Of a stretch of 64,000 bases of DNA, positions 51,164 through 61,930 are shown piece after piece; position 1 is the first letter of the stretch, and every line of letters begins with the position of its first letter. The notes beneath the pieces are model-generated. The model saw only the letters and a program-made list of their open reading frames with translations, made no database searches and was not told the DNA's origin. A program made the translations under genes and the position numbers. Source of the DNA: Pohlia nutans (taxonomy: Eukaryota > Streptophyta > Bryopsida > Bryales > Mniaceae); contig CM040089.1 of assembly GCA_022496805.1 (NCBI GenBank), positions 3,536,501 to 3,600,500 of the forward strand. Direction: 5' to 3'.

Positions 51164-51436
51164 CAATAAGCTTATGAAGGGTCATCTTGATATCATAATG
51201 ACATATGCTTTGGTGATGTAGGGATTAGTGCCATTTTGATGTTAATTTGATGTAAGTTTCACATCCATGTGGTATAAGTCATTCTAATGTAAGGTTAACA
51301 TGTATCTTTTTCATGTTAAGTTTACATCAAAATGACATCAAAATGACATCAAAATGGCACTAATCCCTACATCACCGTGACATATGTCATTTTGATGTCA
51401 TTTTGACATCAAGATGACCCTTCCTAAGTTTATTGA
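51163..51436. repeat. 274-bp inverted repeat with about 100-bp arms
   Basis: The left arm contains TCAATAAGCTTATGAAGGGT, GACATATG, GGTGATGTAGGGATTAGTGC and CATTTTGATGT. The right arm carries the inverse of these in order, ending CCTAAGTTTATTGA (51436). Short TGATGTCATTT units are repeated inside the right arm, making it longer. It is probably a foldback transposon and could give a long hairpin RNA if transcribed. Confidence 0.8.
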
Positions 51437-51758
51437 TGCAAGACCTTTAAATTAACTATAAAGGGGCGTATTGAGATATCACTATACCCTGCTCATAGTC
51501 TCTGGCTCTCTCACCTGCTTTGAATATACAACATTAAATACAAGCACTTTCTATTTACTTTTCAAAAGTGAATTGAAAATTCAGTGGTAGTGTGCAGATG
51601 CTCTTACTTTGAGAAGAGTTTGGAAAGATATAAAGACATGAGTTCAAAGAACAAAGAATTGGCTACATTATTTAGTAACTTAAATGTTTGCACTGCATCA
51701 AACACATGCACTTAGTGCATTTGGACTGCAACAATTAGTAAAGTTAGGTGGAAGCACC

Positions 51759-52119
51759 TTAACCCTTAAATGTCAAAGCAAGCCCCACGGGCTTGTTATA
51801 AAGGAATAATTGAGGAAAAAAGTAGATTTTCTCAACCAAATCAAGCGAGGATTGGTGCGTTGAAAAGCTACTGAAAAAGCGATCTAGATTGCAAATTTGC
51901 GCCTCATTTGGGAGATTGTGGAGTCATTGACAAGCAATCAAAGTTATCTAAATGAACACGAGTTGAGGTTAGGCAGCAGAGGTCTTTTCTTGAAAAGTGC
52001 CGCAGTTCTACAGTGCCGCAACACTGCTGGCCAGCAGAGCCGTTTTTTTTTTTCGCCTCCGAAAATTTAGATGCCTTCCGGGCTACCCCGCCCAGGCCCT
52101 CTTGGCGTTTAAGGGTTAA
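51759..52119. mobile_element. TTAA-type MITE, short form, copy K (361 bp)
   Basis: It begins TTAACCCTTAAATGTCAAAG (51759) and ends TTGGCGTTTAAGGGTTAA (52119). A sequence related to its left half is present in inverse orientation at about 24530-24770. Non-coding, although a chance frame covers much of it on the minus strand. Confidence 0.75.
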
Positions 52120-52195
52120 ATTGCCCTCCTCATTCTCGCCTATAAGGTAGATATACCCATTACCATCCATTTAACAATCCTGCTCTCATGTATCA

Positions 52196-53015
52196 GGGCG
52201 TTTATATGGTACGGTCCACTAACTCCCCTCGGTAAACTAACTACATTTTCGTGCACATTTGTGCACTTTGAGCATTTTGTCTAAAAAATTAACTTCAATC
52301 CAATTTGAAAATTATGTAGCAATGATTCAATAAAAAACGAGTGAACCAACTTCTAGATTTATGTACATATTATCCAAAAAATAAAATTTTAGAGTTTTAA
52401 AATGATTTTATACTGAAGATTTTGAGTATCAAAACTCCAATTTTAATAATAGTTTTACCAATTAATGATCAAACTTTGAATTTAAATATAGCTCACGTTT
52501 GGTTCTATACTAAAAAATATATAAATAAACCAACCTGCAAAATTTCATTCTCAAGTACATTAAAAAAAGAAATCCATCAAATTTTTTTATTTAAATTGAG
52601 AAACAATTAATCCCTTTCAAAAATAACACATTTTAAAATTTGAAACTTTAATCAATTCAAAAAAAATTGAAAATATTGGAATATATTTTTCTTCACATAT
52701 TTGAACACTGAAAAAAATTCATAGCTCAAAATTCCATCCACAACCCTCCGTTCTTCTCTTTTAGAATTTAGAGTGCATATTATGCACTGTGACAATGCAC
52801 TAGTTTACCCTTTGTTTCATCCTCCATTAAAATATAATGCATGATTTTTAATTTTCTATCAAGTTTTTTTTCTCTTTTATCGGTACGGTCCATCCTACCA
52901 CTTTAGATTTCACAAAAAAAAATTCTCTCTCTGAAATGGATTTTTCAAATTCTCAAAATCCTAAAAAGAGTGCATAGGGACAAGAATTCTAGTGGACCGT
53001 ACCATACAAACGCCC
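52196..53015. mobile_element. TIR element with 26-bp inverted ends (820 bp)
   Basis: GGGCGTTTATATGGTACGGT then CCACTA (52196) is mirrored with one mismatch by TAGTGG then ACCGTACCATACAAACGCCC (to 53015). ATCA occurs on both flanks and could be part of a target duplication. The GGTACGGTCCA motif links it distantly to the element at 54917. AT-rich, non-coding interior. Confidence 0.8.
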
Positions 53016-53340
53016 ATCAGAGGTATTTACTTGTGTTTAGAATGTACACCAAAAGTACATGAGGGCATAATTGGGTGTTGGGTGGTAATGAATATATTCA
53101 TCTTGGATAACTCCACTACTGCCACCCAAGGAACCTAAATCTGACCACTTGTTATTCGGAATTAGGACATCTAGGATGCAATTCATGGTACTGAGAAAAC
53201 CATCGTAACCTATATGAGTGACTTTTCAGTTTCAAAATTCATATAAAGATATACATTTTTCACTTTTACTCATAAATCTTATCTATCTATCAACCAAAAT
53301 AGTACCAATTTGATTTTCAAAAAATTCCAAGTACAGTAAC

Positions 53341-53882
53341 TTAATCCTTTAACGTCCATATCTACCACCGATTTGAAAGATATGTTATAAAATGTTTGAT
53401 GAATCACAAAAATGGAGTTGATATATAAAGAGAAGTTGTAAATCTCAATGTGTAGATCACATCTCTATGGTTGGATTTATCATATTTTTAATTAATAGTT
53501 TTAAATTAAGTTTGCAAGGTTTTCTTTTGAAATTTCCTTTAAACTCCCAAATTACCAATTTTTTATTATAAAATTATAAAAAATTTGTAATAATATGCAC
53601 TATGAGATGGTATAATTTCCATGATATGATTCTACTTATTTTGGAAAATTATTGTTAAGGTCTCACTTTTTGAACTAAAAATGAAACTTGACATAAACCA
53701 ATTTTGTCATTTAAAAAAAATCACAATATCTTATCTTGAAGATCCATACCGTGCAAATGGTAGTGAATTAGCACAAAAACCAAGGAAAATTTGGATAGAT
53801 GAAAAACTGTACATGTAGTTAAAAGAAAGGTTGCAATGTGTTCATTGTTCATTATATGGATGCAGGAGTGTTAAAGGGTTAA
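53341..53882. mobile_element. TTAA-type MITE, copy E (542 bp)
   Basis: It begins TTAATCCTTTAACGTCC (53341) and ends AGTGTTAAAGGGTTAA (53882). The last TTAA is also the first TTAA of copy D, and the two are inverted relatives (shared AAGTAGAATC and GACATAAACCA segments in opposite orientation). Confidence 0.75.
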
Positions 53883-54328
53883 CCCTTTGAAGCGCCTACG
53901 TCCATATAAGATAAAATAACACAAAATGAGATATTTTGATTTTTGAAAAACAACACAATTGGTTTATGTCAAGTTTCATTCTTAGTTCAAGAAGCAAGAC
54001 CTTAAACATGATTTTTCCAAATAAGTAGAATCAAATAATAGACACCATACCATCTCGTAGTGCATGTTATTCCAATTTCATTACATATTTAAAAAATTGT
54101 GTTAATTTGGGATTTTTAAGAGAAAACTTTGCAAAATTTCAAGAAAAAACCTTGCAAAATTAATTCAAAAATATTAATTAAAAATATGGTGAATCCAACT
54201 GTATAGATGTGATCTTCACATTGACATTTACAACTTAGCTTTGTACATCGACTCTATTTTTGTTTTTCATCAAACATTTTATAACGAATCTTTGAAAACA
54301 ATGTTGAATCAGGTCGTTAAAGGGTTAA
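53879..54328. mobile_element. TTAA-type MITE, copy D (450 bp)
   Basis: It begins TTAACCCTTTGAAGCGCC (53879) and ends AGGTCGTTAAAGGGTTAA (54328). It is related to copy F at 56223-56768 in the same orientation (GGTTTATGTCAAGTTTCATT in both). Confidence 0.78.
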
Positions 54329-54888
54329 TCAATGTCCTTGATATGGATGCCTTTTATTTCTAGTCCTATTTTTAGTCCCTAGTTAAAAGAAATTTGCACC
54401 TAAAATGTAAACAATTTGGAGGATTGGGAATACCGTAGTACCATAGCAGGGTCGCCACCCCACGAGTGTTTAATATTTTTTGAAAAATAATGTTTGTTCC
54501 TCAAAAAACGATTTTTTAAATTTTTGGTTTTGAGAAAAAAAATGATTAAAAATAGTCCAAAATAGTCCAAAATGGCCCGAAATAACTTCAAATAGCAAAA
54601 TATAACTAAAAATAATTTATCCTATTTTCATTCATTTGTCCTCAGAATTTCCAATTTTTTACGGTTTTAATTTATTATTATTATTATTATTTTTATGAAT
54701 TATTTCTTAGCAAACCTGCTATGGTATCCTAATCATCTTCTAGGATTAAATTTAGGTAATAGATTCAACTTGTGATAGTATCTTGTCATATGCTTTTCAT
54801 AAAAGAACTTGTAATTGAGATATCACTTATTTATCATGTGCACATTGTGTATATGTGTTGGATGAATCGAACATAGTCAAAACCCGGA

Positions 54889-55949
54889 GGGGTGCACTGT
54901 ACTAAACATGTACAAGGCAAATGCACGGTATGGTCCACCAATTCATAGACCAAGATTCCGCTAAGATTTAGTGCACCTCATTGCATTTTATTAAAAACAC
55001 TTGTTTTAAACCGATTTTAAAACATATAGTATTGGTACAATGAAAAATAAAATGCACCATAAGTACACACCAACTATATATCAACCATAAAATCAAATTT
55101 TAGTTTGTCAAAAGTGATTTATCCTAAGAAAATTTAATTTCAAAACTAGTGTTTTAATACCATTTTGACCAATTTCTATATGGATTTCTATCCAAACTTT
55201 GATTTTTAAAATATTTCACGTTTAATTCTAAAAAATATATTATTTTAAAAAAAATCCATAAAGAAAACATCAATTTTTTTTAAAAAATGATTAAATAGGC
55301 TTAAAATATAAAATTATGTAGTTTCAAGACTTCATTATTGAAAAAATTCCTTGAAAAAATCCTCAAAATTTGAGGATGTTTATTTTACAAGTTTGAATAT
55401 AGGAAAAATTTATAGCCTAAGATTAAATGAAATACCATCTTTTTTATGAAATTTGAATGAAATTGGAGTGCACTTGTGCATGGAATATGGAGTGTTTTTA
55501 AAGAATCTAATGTATTTACAATAATATGATCATCATTTTATGAAATTTTTGGTGTTGATAACACAAAATTAACATTCCTAAATCACTTAAAATTGATTTT
55601 ATACTAAGATTAATTCTTTATATTTGTCTATGATTTTTTTAAAATTTGAAAAATTCCACTTCTAGTACACCGGGACAAAAAAAACGGGTTGATCCTACCT
55701 GTGCATTTGCCCTACAAGTATACGTGAGTGGAAAAAAGGGTATTAATTTGAACACTGCCGTATGACATATACATACAATAAACATATTTAGAGATGGAAA
55801 TATTGACGTATACTTACACCAAACATATATTTAGAACGGAATAGAATGGTATACAAAGGTTTCTAAACATATAACCTCTCACATAAGGGGGAATTTTAGA
55901 GGGCGTCATGAACGCACATGATTCTCAAATATAATGTAGAGTGCACCCC
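54889..55949. mobile_element. GGGGTGCAC-family element, inverted copy, split by an insertion
   Basis: The ends GGGGTGCACTGTACTAAAC (54889) and AATGTAGAGTGCACCCC (to 55949) match copy Q (40068-40327) in inverse orientation. Removing the 794-bp insertion and one 8-bp duplication leaves 259 bp, against 260 bp for copy Q. Confidence 0.85.
54917..55710. mobile_element. hAT-like non-autonomous element nested in the above (794 bp)
   Basis: GCAAATGCACGGTATGGTCC (54917) and, read inversely, GCAAATGCACAGGTAGGATC (ending 55710) are its terminal inverted repeats. The flanks TGTACAAG (54909-54916) and CCTACAAG (55711-55718) are an 8-bp target duplication with two differences. The empty site in copy Q reads CGTATAAG on the matching strand. 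An 8-bp duplication is typical of hAT transposons. A second copy begins at 63698. Confidence 0.8.
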
Positions 55950-56222
55950 CCAAGAGTCAAAATTAATGTTGTATTGTTTATAGGAGTGATAATGTACAAC
56001 GTCTCATTGATGATGTTCTTTTTTAATAAACAACAATTCTTCTTGGTCCAATTATCTTCGTGGCCAAGAAATAAATACTTACTTATTTTTGGATGGGGGT
56101 GATTAGTGATTTCAAGAGAATTCTAATCTCAATTTTTTTGTAATTTTTGACACTTAAGTGATATTTTACAAATTTACAAAGTTGAAATCATAAAACACCT
56201 ATACATATCATTTGACTCTCTT

Positions 56223-56768
56223 TTAGCCCTTTGATGTGCCAGTGCCCATATTCTGGACGCTGGATGATTACTGACGCGTCCCTTCACCACATACTGTGAT
56301 GTTTTTCATCCATCCAAAATTCTCTTGATTCTTGTGCTAGTTGACTACCATTTGTACGGTATGGATTTTCAAAATAAGATAATGTGAATTTTTGAAAAAT
56401 AACAAAAGTGGTTTATGTCAAGTTTCATTCTTAGTTCAAAAAGTGAGACTATAAACATGATTTTCCATAACAAGTAGAATCAAATATTGGAAACCATACC
56501 ATCTTGTAGTGCATGTTATTCCAATTTCATTAAAATATTTTTTGATTTTTTTGTGTTAATTTTGGATTTAAAATTGAATTTCAAGAGAAAACCTTGCAAA
56601 ATTAATTAAAAAGTATTAATAATAGACATGATGAATCCAACCGTACAGATGTTATCTTCACATTGACATTTACAACTTTGCTTTGTACATCAACTCCATT
56701 TTTTTTTCATCAAACATTTTATAACAAATTTTTGAAAACAATGTTGAATCGGGACGTTAAAGGGTTAA
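56223..56768. mobile_element. TTAA-type MITE, copy F (546 bp)
   Basis: The left end TTAGCCCTTTGATGTGCC (one change in TTAA) and the right end GGGACGTTAAAGGGTTAA (to 56768) flank it. The interior matches copy D. Non-coding. Confidence 0.68.
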
Positions 56769-59007
56769 TGAACAACCTTCATTGGAAGTTACTAAAAACT
56801 TTTATCAATTTTGGGTCAACTTGGTGTTTATTTAAGTGGATTTTTTTAAATGTTGAAAAACACAAAAGGTCTCATTTGGGTGTACATAACTTAATGCTAT
56901 GGACTCTAAAATAGACAAAAAATACATAAAAATAGAAATTACACTTTACTCTTCAATATTTAATAATAGTAAATCCTAAGAGTGTGTTTATTGCTATTGA
57001 ATATTGTAAAGCAAGATTTCTTTTTTCCATTAGTGTATTAAATGTTTCTTCTTAACCCCGTTCTTAACCCCTAAAGTTTTTTGAATGCAATGGATCAAAA
57101 ATCGCGTCCAGAAACTTTCACTCTAAACAATAGTATTGAATATTGAAGGGAGTCACAATAGAGGCTCTTTTAAGCGAACCTTGTTGAAAGTTGTGAGGTG
57201 GCATGTGAAGAATGAAACTTAATGTTACTAGTTTCACTCTTCATATGACACTTCATAATTTTCAATGAGTTTGCTTAAAGGAACCCCTAGCGTGACTCCC
57301 CAATTGCTCCCATCTGCCCTTTTAGCAAACAAAATTTAGAATATTCTTTTATGAGATTCTTGTCATGGCACTTTAGTTAAATAGCATTTTGGCACTTGTT
57401 CGTCTTAGTGGGTGCATTCAATTATTTTGCAAACAAGCGAACATGTCTATTTGCATAGGCAATACTACTCCCCCGTTCTAAAATGACAATCTAGTTTGAT
57501 GGTTTTCCTCTAGACTAAAAGGGTAAGTGCGAAAATGATTAGTACCTATGTAGTGCATGTGTTGGATGCATCCTTGTGGGTGACAGCATGGTAAATTGAA
57601 CCACTTGTGATCCCTGTGAAGAAGTAACAATGCAAGGTTCAAAAATCCATTAAATTTTGTTTTTTTGTGAATTTTCTTTTGTGGATAAAATAAAAGATAC
57701 AATTTTTAACAAAGTTTAACCAAAAAATTTGAAAAAAACATGTTCAATAAGTATTTGTGTGTTATAGTAAGGTTAAAGCGGTTAAAATTGGAAAAATAGT
57801 TCTGACCGAATTGAAAAGTAGATATAAAACATGTTGAAATTGCATTAAATATTTATTTTTTCAAGAATTTTTTTCTTTGGAGCCCTCGAGTGCACAATGA
57901 ACTTATAGAATATATAATTTATATTCATATTGAACATAATTCGATTCATTTGATTTGCTCCCAAAATTTGTTTTAAACATCTATTTTCAAGCTTTACTTT
58001 TAGTAACTTTTTTTAATATTTTAATTTGAAACTTTGGATTGAAGTACCTAATAGAACTATGGAGGGCTCGTCCAAATTAGAACTTAAATATATGAATTTT
58101 TAGTCATAATTTATGGCTTTTGATCAAGAAAATTGTAATTTCAACACTAAGGATGACTTTAATGGTTCAGTTTACCGTGCTTTCACCCTTGTAGCTAAAA
58201 TAGAAAGTATAGGTGGTGGAAAAACTATTAAAATACTAAAAATGTGATTCTTCATTCAATCACCTATGTTTACTATGATTAGAATAATAATTTAAAAAAT
58301 ATTTTTCTTATTAGCAGTTGAAAAAATAAAATTACAAGGCACAAAATAATACATTATTTGGATACTATATGCAAAAGTTATGAAGGATAAAAGCAATAGG
58401 TGTTACAAATAAATGAACCACGTTATGCCCTGGATAATCTTTTTGGAACAAAATATGCAAGTCAAATGGGACGGTCATTCTGAAACAGAGGAAGTAAAAC
58501 GTTATCAAGCTATTCTGCATGTTGATTTGAGAAGCTTTTCAAAGCAAATATCGTTAAGGAAATCATGCCTGGATGACAAGAGATACGTATGGGTGGATGT
58601 AAGGCAAGCCACTGAGGATATTTCTTTGATCACCGCACGAGTTTGGTAGTTGCATCAATTGCACCAAGCTGGAATCTAAGCAGTCAAAGAAAATTTCATA
58701 ATTTCAGATTCAGTGCCATCAAATGTCAACTCCAAATGTGTTATACTAACATTAATATTACCTCAACATGAGGGCACTATATAAAATCTAATGTCTAACA
58801 ACTGAACAGTGAGAACTTTGTCAATCTAATGGAGGGGTCTTGTGTGATATTAGAGAGTGTTACCGTGAATTTTGCAAGAGAAGAGGTAACATTTTGCGAT
58901 GTGATGTGCAGAAAAGTACCCAGGTTCAATGTGCTACAGACATTGTTGTTAGGCATTTTGTGCCTGAGACACTTGTACAGTGACCCATCCACATTTTGTA
59001 GGCAAGA
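56769..59007. other. no gene seen
   Basis: AT-rich to about 58400, then composition becomes more balanced. A 78-codon plus frame (58413-58649) has ordinary amino-acid composition but no recognised motif or splice structure. The balanced stretch from 58400 to 60300 may be a non-coding transcript or a decayed gene. Confidence 0.35.
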
Positions 59008-59122
59008 TTCAAAAGTAGGCAAGACTATGAGGTATAATCGCACGTCAGGATCTACCGAGCCACAGCAATGATGAGGGAGGTTCTCGCCTGCGATTATCTC
59101 CATAGTCTTGCCTGCTTTTGAA
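59008..59122. ncRNA. long near-perfect hairpin, possible miRNA-like or siRNA foldback
   Basis: Arm 59008-59042 (TTCAAAAGTAGGCAAGACTA then TGAGGTATAATCGCA) pairs with arm 59089-59122 (TGCGATTATCTCCATAGTCT then TGCCTGCTTTTGAA). There is one T/C difference and one small bulge, with a 46-base loop. The stem is about 34 bp, the size and near-perfection range of plant miRNA or young inverted-repeat precursors. Neither strand of expression is known, and a small foldback transposon is an alternative. Confidence 0.4.
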
Positions 59123-59582
59123 TTACCGAATATAATCTCAATGCAAGTCACTTCGAGCCATTGAATCTCAAGATCATGCGGTAGTTGAACGAAAAAGCAA
59201 AGAAAAAAGTGAAGTTGAACATGCATGTAGAGTCCAAAGAGTGAGTCAGGCTTGCTTCTTGGTGAAGAGTTAATGCATGCTACCTTCTAAGAAGTAAATA
59301 CTCTTTAGCATTATCAGTTCTAATCCCTCTCCTCTAGTCCAATGGTATCTTGACACAATGACAAGAAGAGAGATTATGAGCTTGGTTGTTCACATTGGAG
59401 AAATTATCGTGCCACAATGTTAGAGGACGTTTTTCCCACTATTGTGGGACTCGCCTCTCCTCTCTGGAAGGAATTGGAGACTCAATGGAGAAAATAATTA
59501 TGTGGATTCTGTTTCAAATTGTTTGTGTGCTCCACGCTTGATCGTGTTCAAGTTTCTTGAAAACATTTGAAAGGATAGGCTA

Positions 59583-59687
59583 TGTTGTCATTTGCATTGA
59601 GTTGAGCTGGGGGGAATTTTTGATCAAATGGTTAGTGTTGTCATTTGCATTGAGTTGAGCTGGGGGGAATTTTTGATCAAATGGTTA
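59583..59687. repeat. 53-bp perfect tandem duplication
   Basis: The block TGTTGTCATTTGCATTGAGT ... GATCAAATGGTTAG occurs at 59583-59635 and again from 59636. The identity implies a recent duplication. Confidence 0.9.
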
Positions 59688-59760
59688 GAGGTGTAGTAGA
59701 AGGCAGCTATTGGGTAAGTAGAATAGCACTTGCTAGAGGGCTCTAAATGATTCTGGCTTT

Positions 59761-59931
59761 CATAACATTCAGTAGCCTTCATGTCCACTGCCTGTCTTTC
59801 ATGCACTCTGCTCAACACCTTGAGCCTCCACATGTCCACTTAGCTACTGATGGAGTATTGTTGGATGTGGAATATTCCACACCATCTACTGTAGAGCCAA
59901 GGCAAGGACAATGCATGCTACTGAATGTTAT
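59761..59931. mobile_element. MITE, CATAACATTCA family, copy 2 (171 bp)
   Basis: The termini CATAACATTCAGTAGCC (59761) and GCTACTGAATGTTATG (to 59931) are perfect inverted repeats over about 16 bp. The centre has the palindrome TGTGGAATATTCCACA and TAGCTACTGATGG, the inverse of CCATCAGTAGCTA in copy 1 (4932-5543). Confidence 0.8.
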
Positions 59932-61303
59932 GTTGATATTCTTTACAATTGTTACTACAGAAGATGTTCTCAGATGATTTGCGAGTTGGGAACTCAGCAA
60001 CCGCTGCAGATGAATGAATTGAGGTCCAAAGACGCTAAGTATGACTGAGTGCCGTTCAATGTGCCGTTCAATGGTAACATATGAATACTATATTTCTTAA
60101 TTAATGAACTCTAGTTCATTCTCATGATTGAGGAATGTATAAAAATTTGGATGACAGACTGATTGTATACTGCGAACTTGGTGTGTACTGTGTACGAAGC
60201 TCCTGAAGGGGTAGGGAATCTGCACAACTTGTTTGTCTGGATAGATTTGGGACCTTTATTGAGTCAAATCAGTTGGATTTTGCATCCCAAGGCGAGGAAT
60301 GAGGAGGTATAAGTTGTGAATCTTCTGCTACGAAAAGGAAAAAGCATAATTACCCAAAACAATGTTTCCCATACTTTTGTTTCTAACAACCAGTAAGGTA
60401 CCTACATCTAATTATGACTTTTACCTAGAACCCACCCCCACGGTCAATTATGCGTTACAACTTATTCAGTGTCCGTAAGATGCGTGGAAGTCTTTCACAC
60501 ATTCTTAAAATAGCAACCATGCGGCTCAGATGCTTATTTGGCCACTTTTAGGTGTACATACCTTAGAAGAATCTAAATTCAACAACTATTGTGAAGGTTA
60601 GGTGAACGTCATTGAGGTCATTCTTTCAAGAGTTCTGTAAATTAGTGTTACCATCAAAAGATTGCCCCCCTATTTTGAACTTGTATAGGTTCCCAAAATT
60701 CCATCAGGTGATATCATGAGGTGAATTCAAAATTCTCAAAAATAACCCAAAGGTCTCCATAAAGAAAAATTCAAAAAAACGGATCTCCTTTGAAAAGTGT
60801 TTGTAGAAGTAGTATAAAGAGATTTGTCATATCCAATGAATAATATAAACTCAAATCATAGAAAATTAACAATTTTTTTTTAATTTAAAAAAATAAAATT
60901 ATTCATTCATTTTCATACTGCAACATGATTCTCCCTAAAATGTTGGGGTCTCAACTATCCTAAACAAAAGCATTGAACTCTAGTGTAACCTATGTAAGAT
61001 GAAGATTTAGCATGTAAGCTTCTTGTGGGGCAATTGGATGTGGCATGGGAATACATTTCGTAGATGGTGTTGGATACTTCGAGCATTCCTAGGGGTGGTT
61101 GGTTATTTCACAACAGTAGTACTTTGTAAACAATGTTTGGTGGAGATGGATGTTTATTTGCAGTTCACTTGCATCTCCATCAAAATTATTGCATCTAGGG
61201 AACTTTTGAAATAATATATTACATGAGTGTGCTCATCATTTCATACCCTTGTGAATTTACTATTTTTGGTAAAAGTATTCTATATTGGTTGGATATTTTG
61301 GAT
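59932..61303. other. no gene seen
   Basis: No supported coding exon or RNA gene. Confidence 0.35.
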
Positions 61304-61930
61304 GATTGATAGGAAATATTCCATTGGTCCTAGTAGATTTATATTTGACAGCTATACATGCACTTTATCTTCACTTTAGATTTTAAATTTGGAATATATT
61401 GAAAAAATCATCCATGAAATAGGATAGGAAATCCTAGTGGTTGATAGAATATATTTTGTGTTAGGAAATCTACACAGATTGATAGAAAATGTTCTATGTC
61501 GCGTAGAAAACCTCAATGATTGGTAGGAAATATTCCATAGATCTTAGTAGATTTGTGTTTGACATAGTTACAATTGAACTTTATCTTTACCTTAGATTTT
61601 AAACTTGGAATATATAAAAGACAAATCATCTATGATGTCGGATAGAAAGTCTTAATGGTTGGTAGGAAATATTCCATGGGTCCCAATAGATTTGTGTTTG
61701 ACAATCACAATCGAACTTTACCTGAGACTTTACCTTCATCCGATATTTGAAACTTGAGAAAAATGAAAGACACATCATCTATAATGTCAGATAAAAAATC
61801 TGTATGATTGGTAAAAAGTATTTCTATGGGTTTTAGTAGATTTGTACCATATTTGACAATCACAATTGAACTTTATCTTTACCTTTGATTTTAAATTTGG
61901 AATTCATAAAAAAACAAATTATCTATGAAG
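61304..61930. repeat. four-unit degenerate tandem repeat
   Basis: Units begin GATTGATAGGAAATATTCC (61304), GATTGGTAGGAAATATTCC (61518), GGTTGGTAGGAAATATTCC (61657) and GATTGGTAAAAAGTATTTC (61806). Each continues with TAGTAGATTTGT or AATAGATTTGT, then TTTGACA, ACTTTATCTTTACCT and a TTGGAAT or ACTTGAGAAA tail. Spacing is 139-149 bp, with 214 bp for the first unit, which holds extra partial copies. Confidence 0.8.

Noticed and set aside
6681..56768. TTAACCCCTAAA motifs as interstitial telomere repeats
   Set aside because: They resemble CCCTAAA, but each occurs singly at element ends with TTAA and a conserved inner sequence, never as tandem telomeric arrays.
58795..59226. 143-codon minus-strand frame as a gene
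   Set aside because: It spans the hairpin arms, has no recognisable domain and lacks supporting context; the hairpin explains the sequence better.
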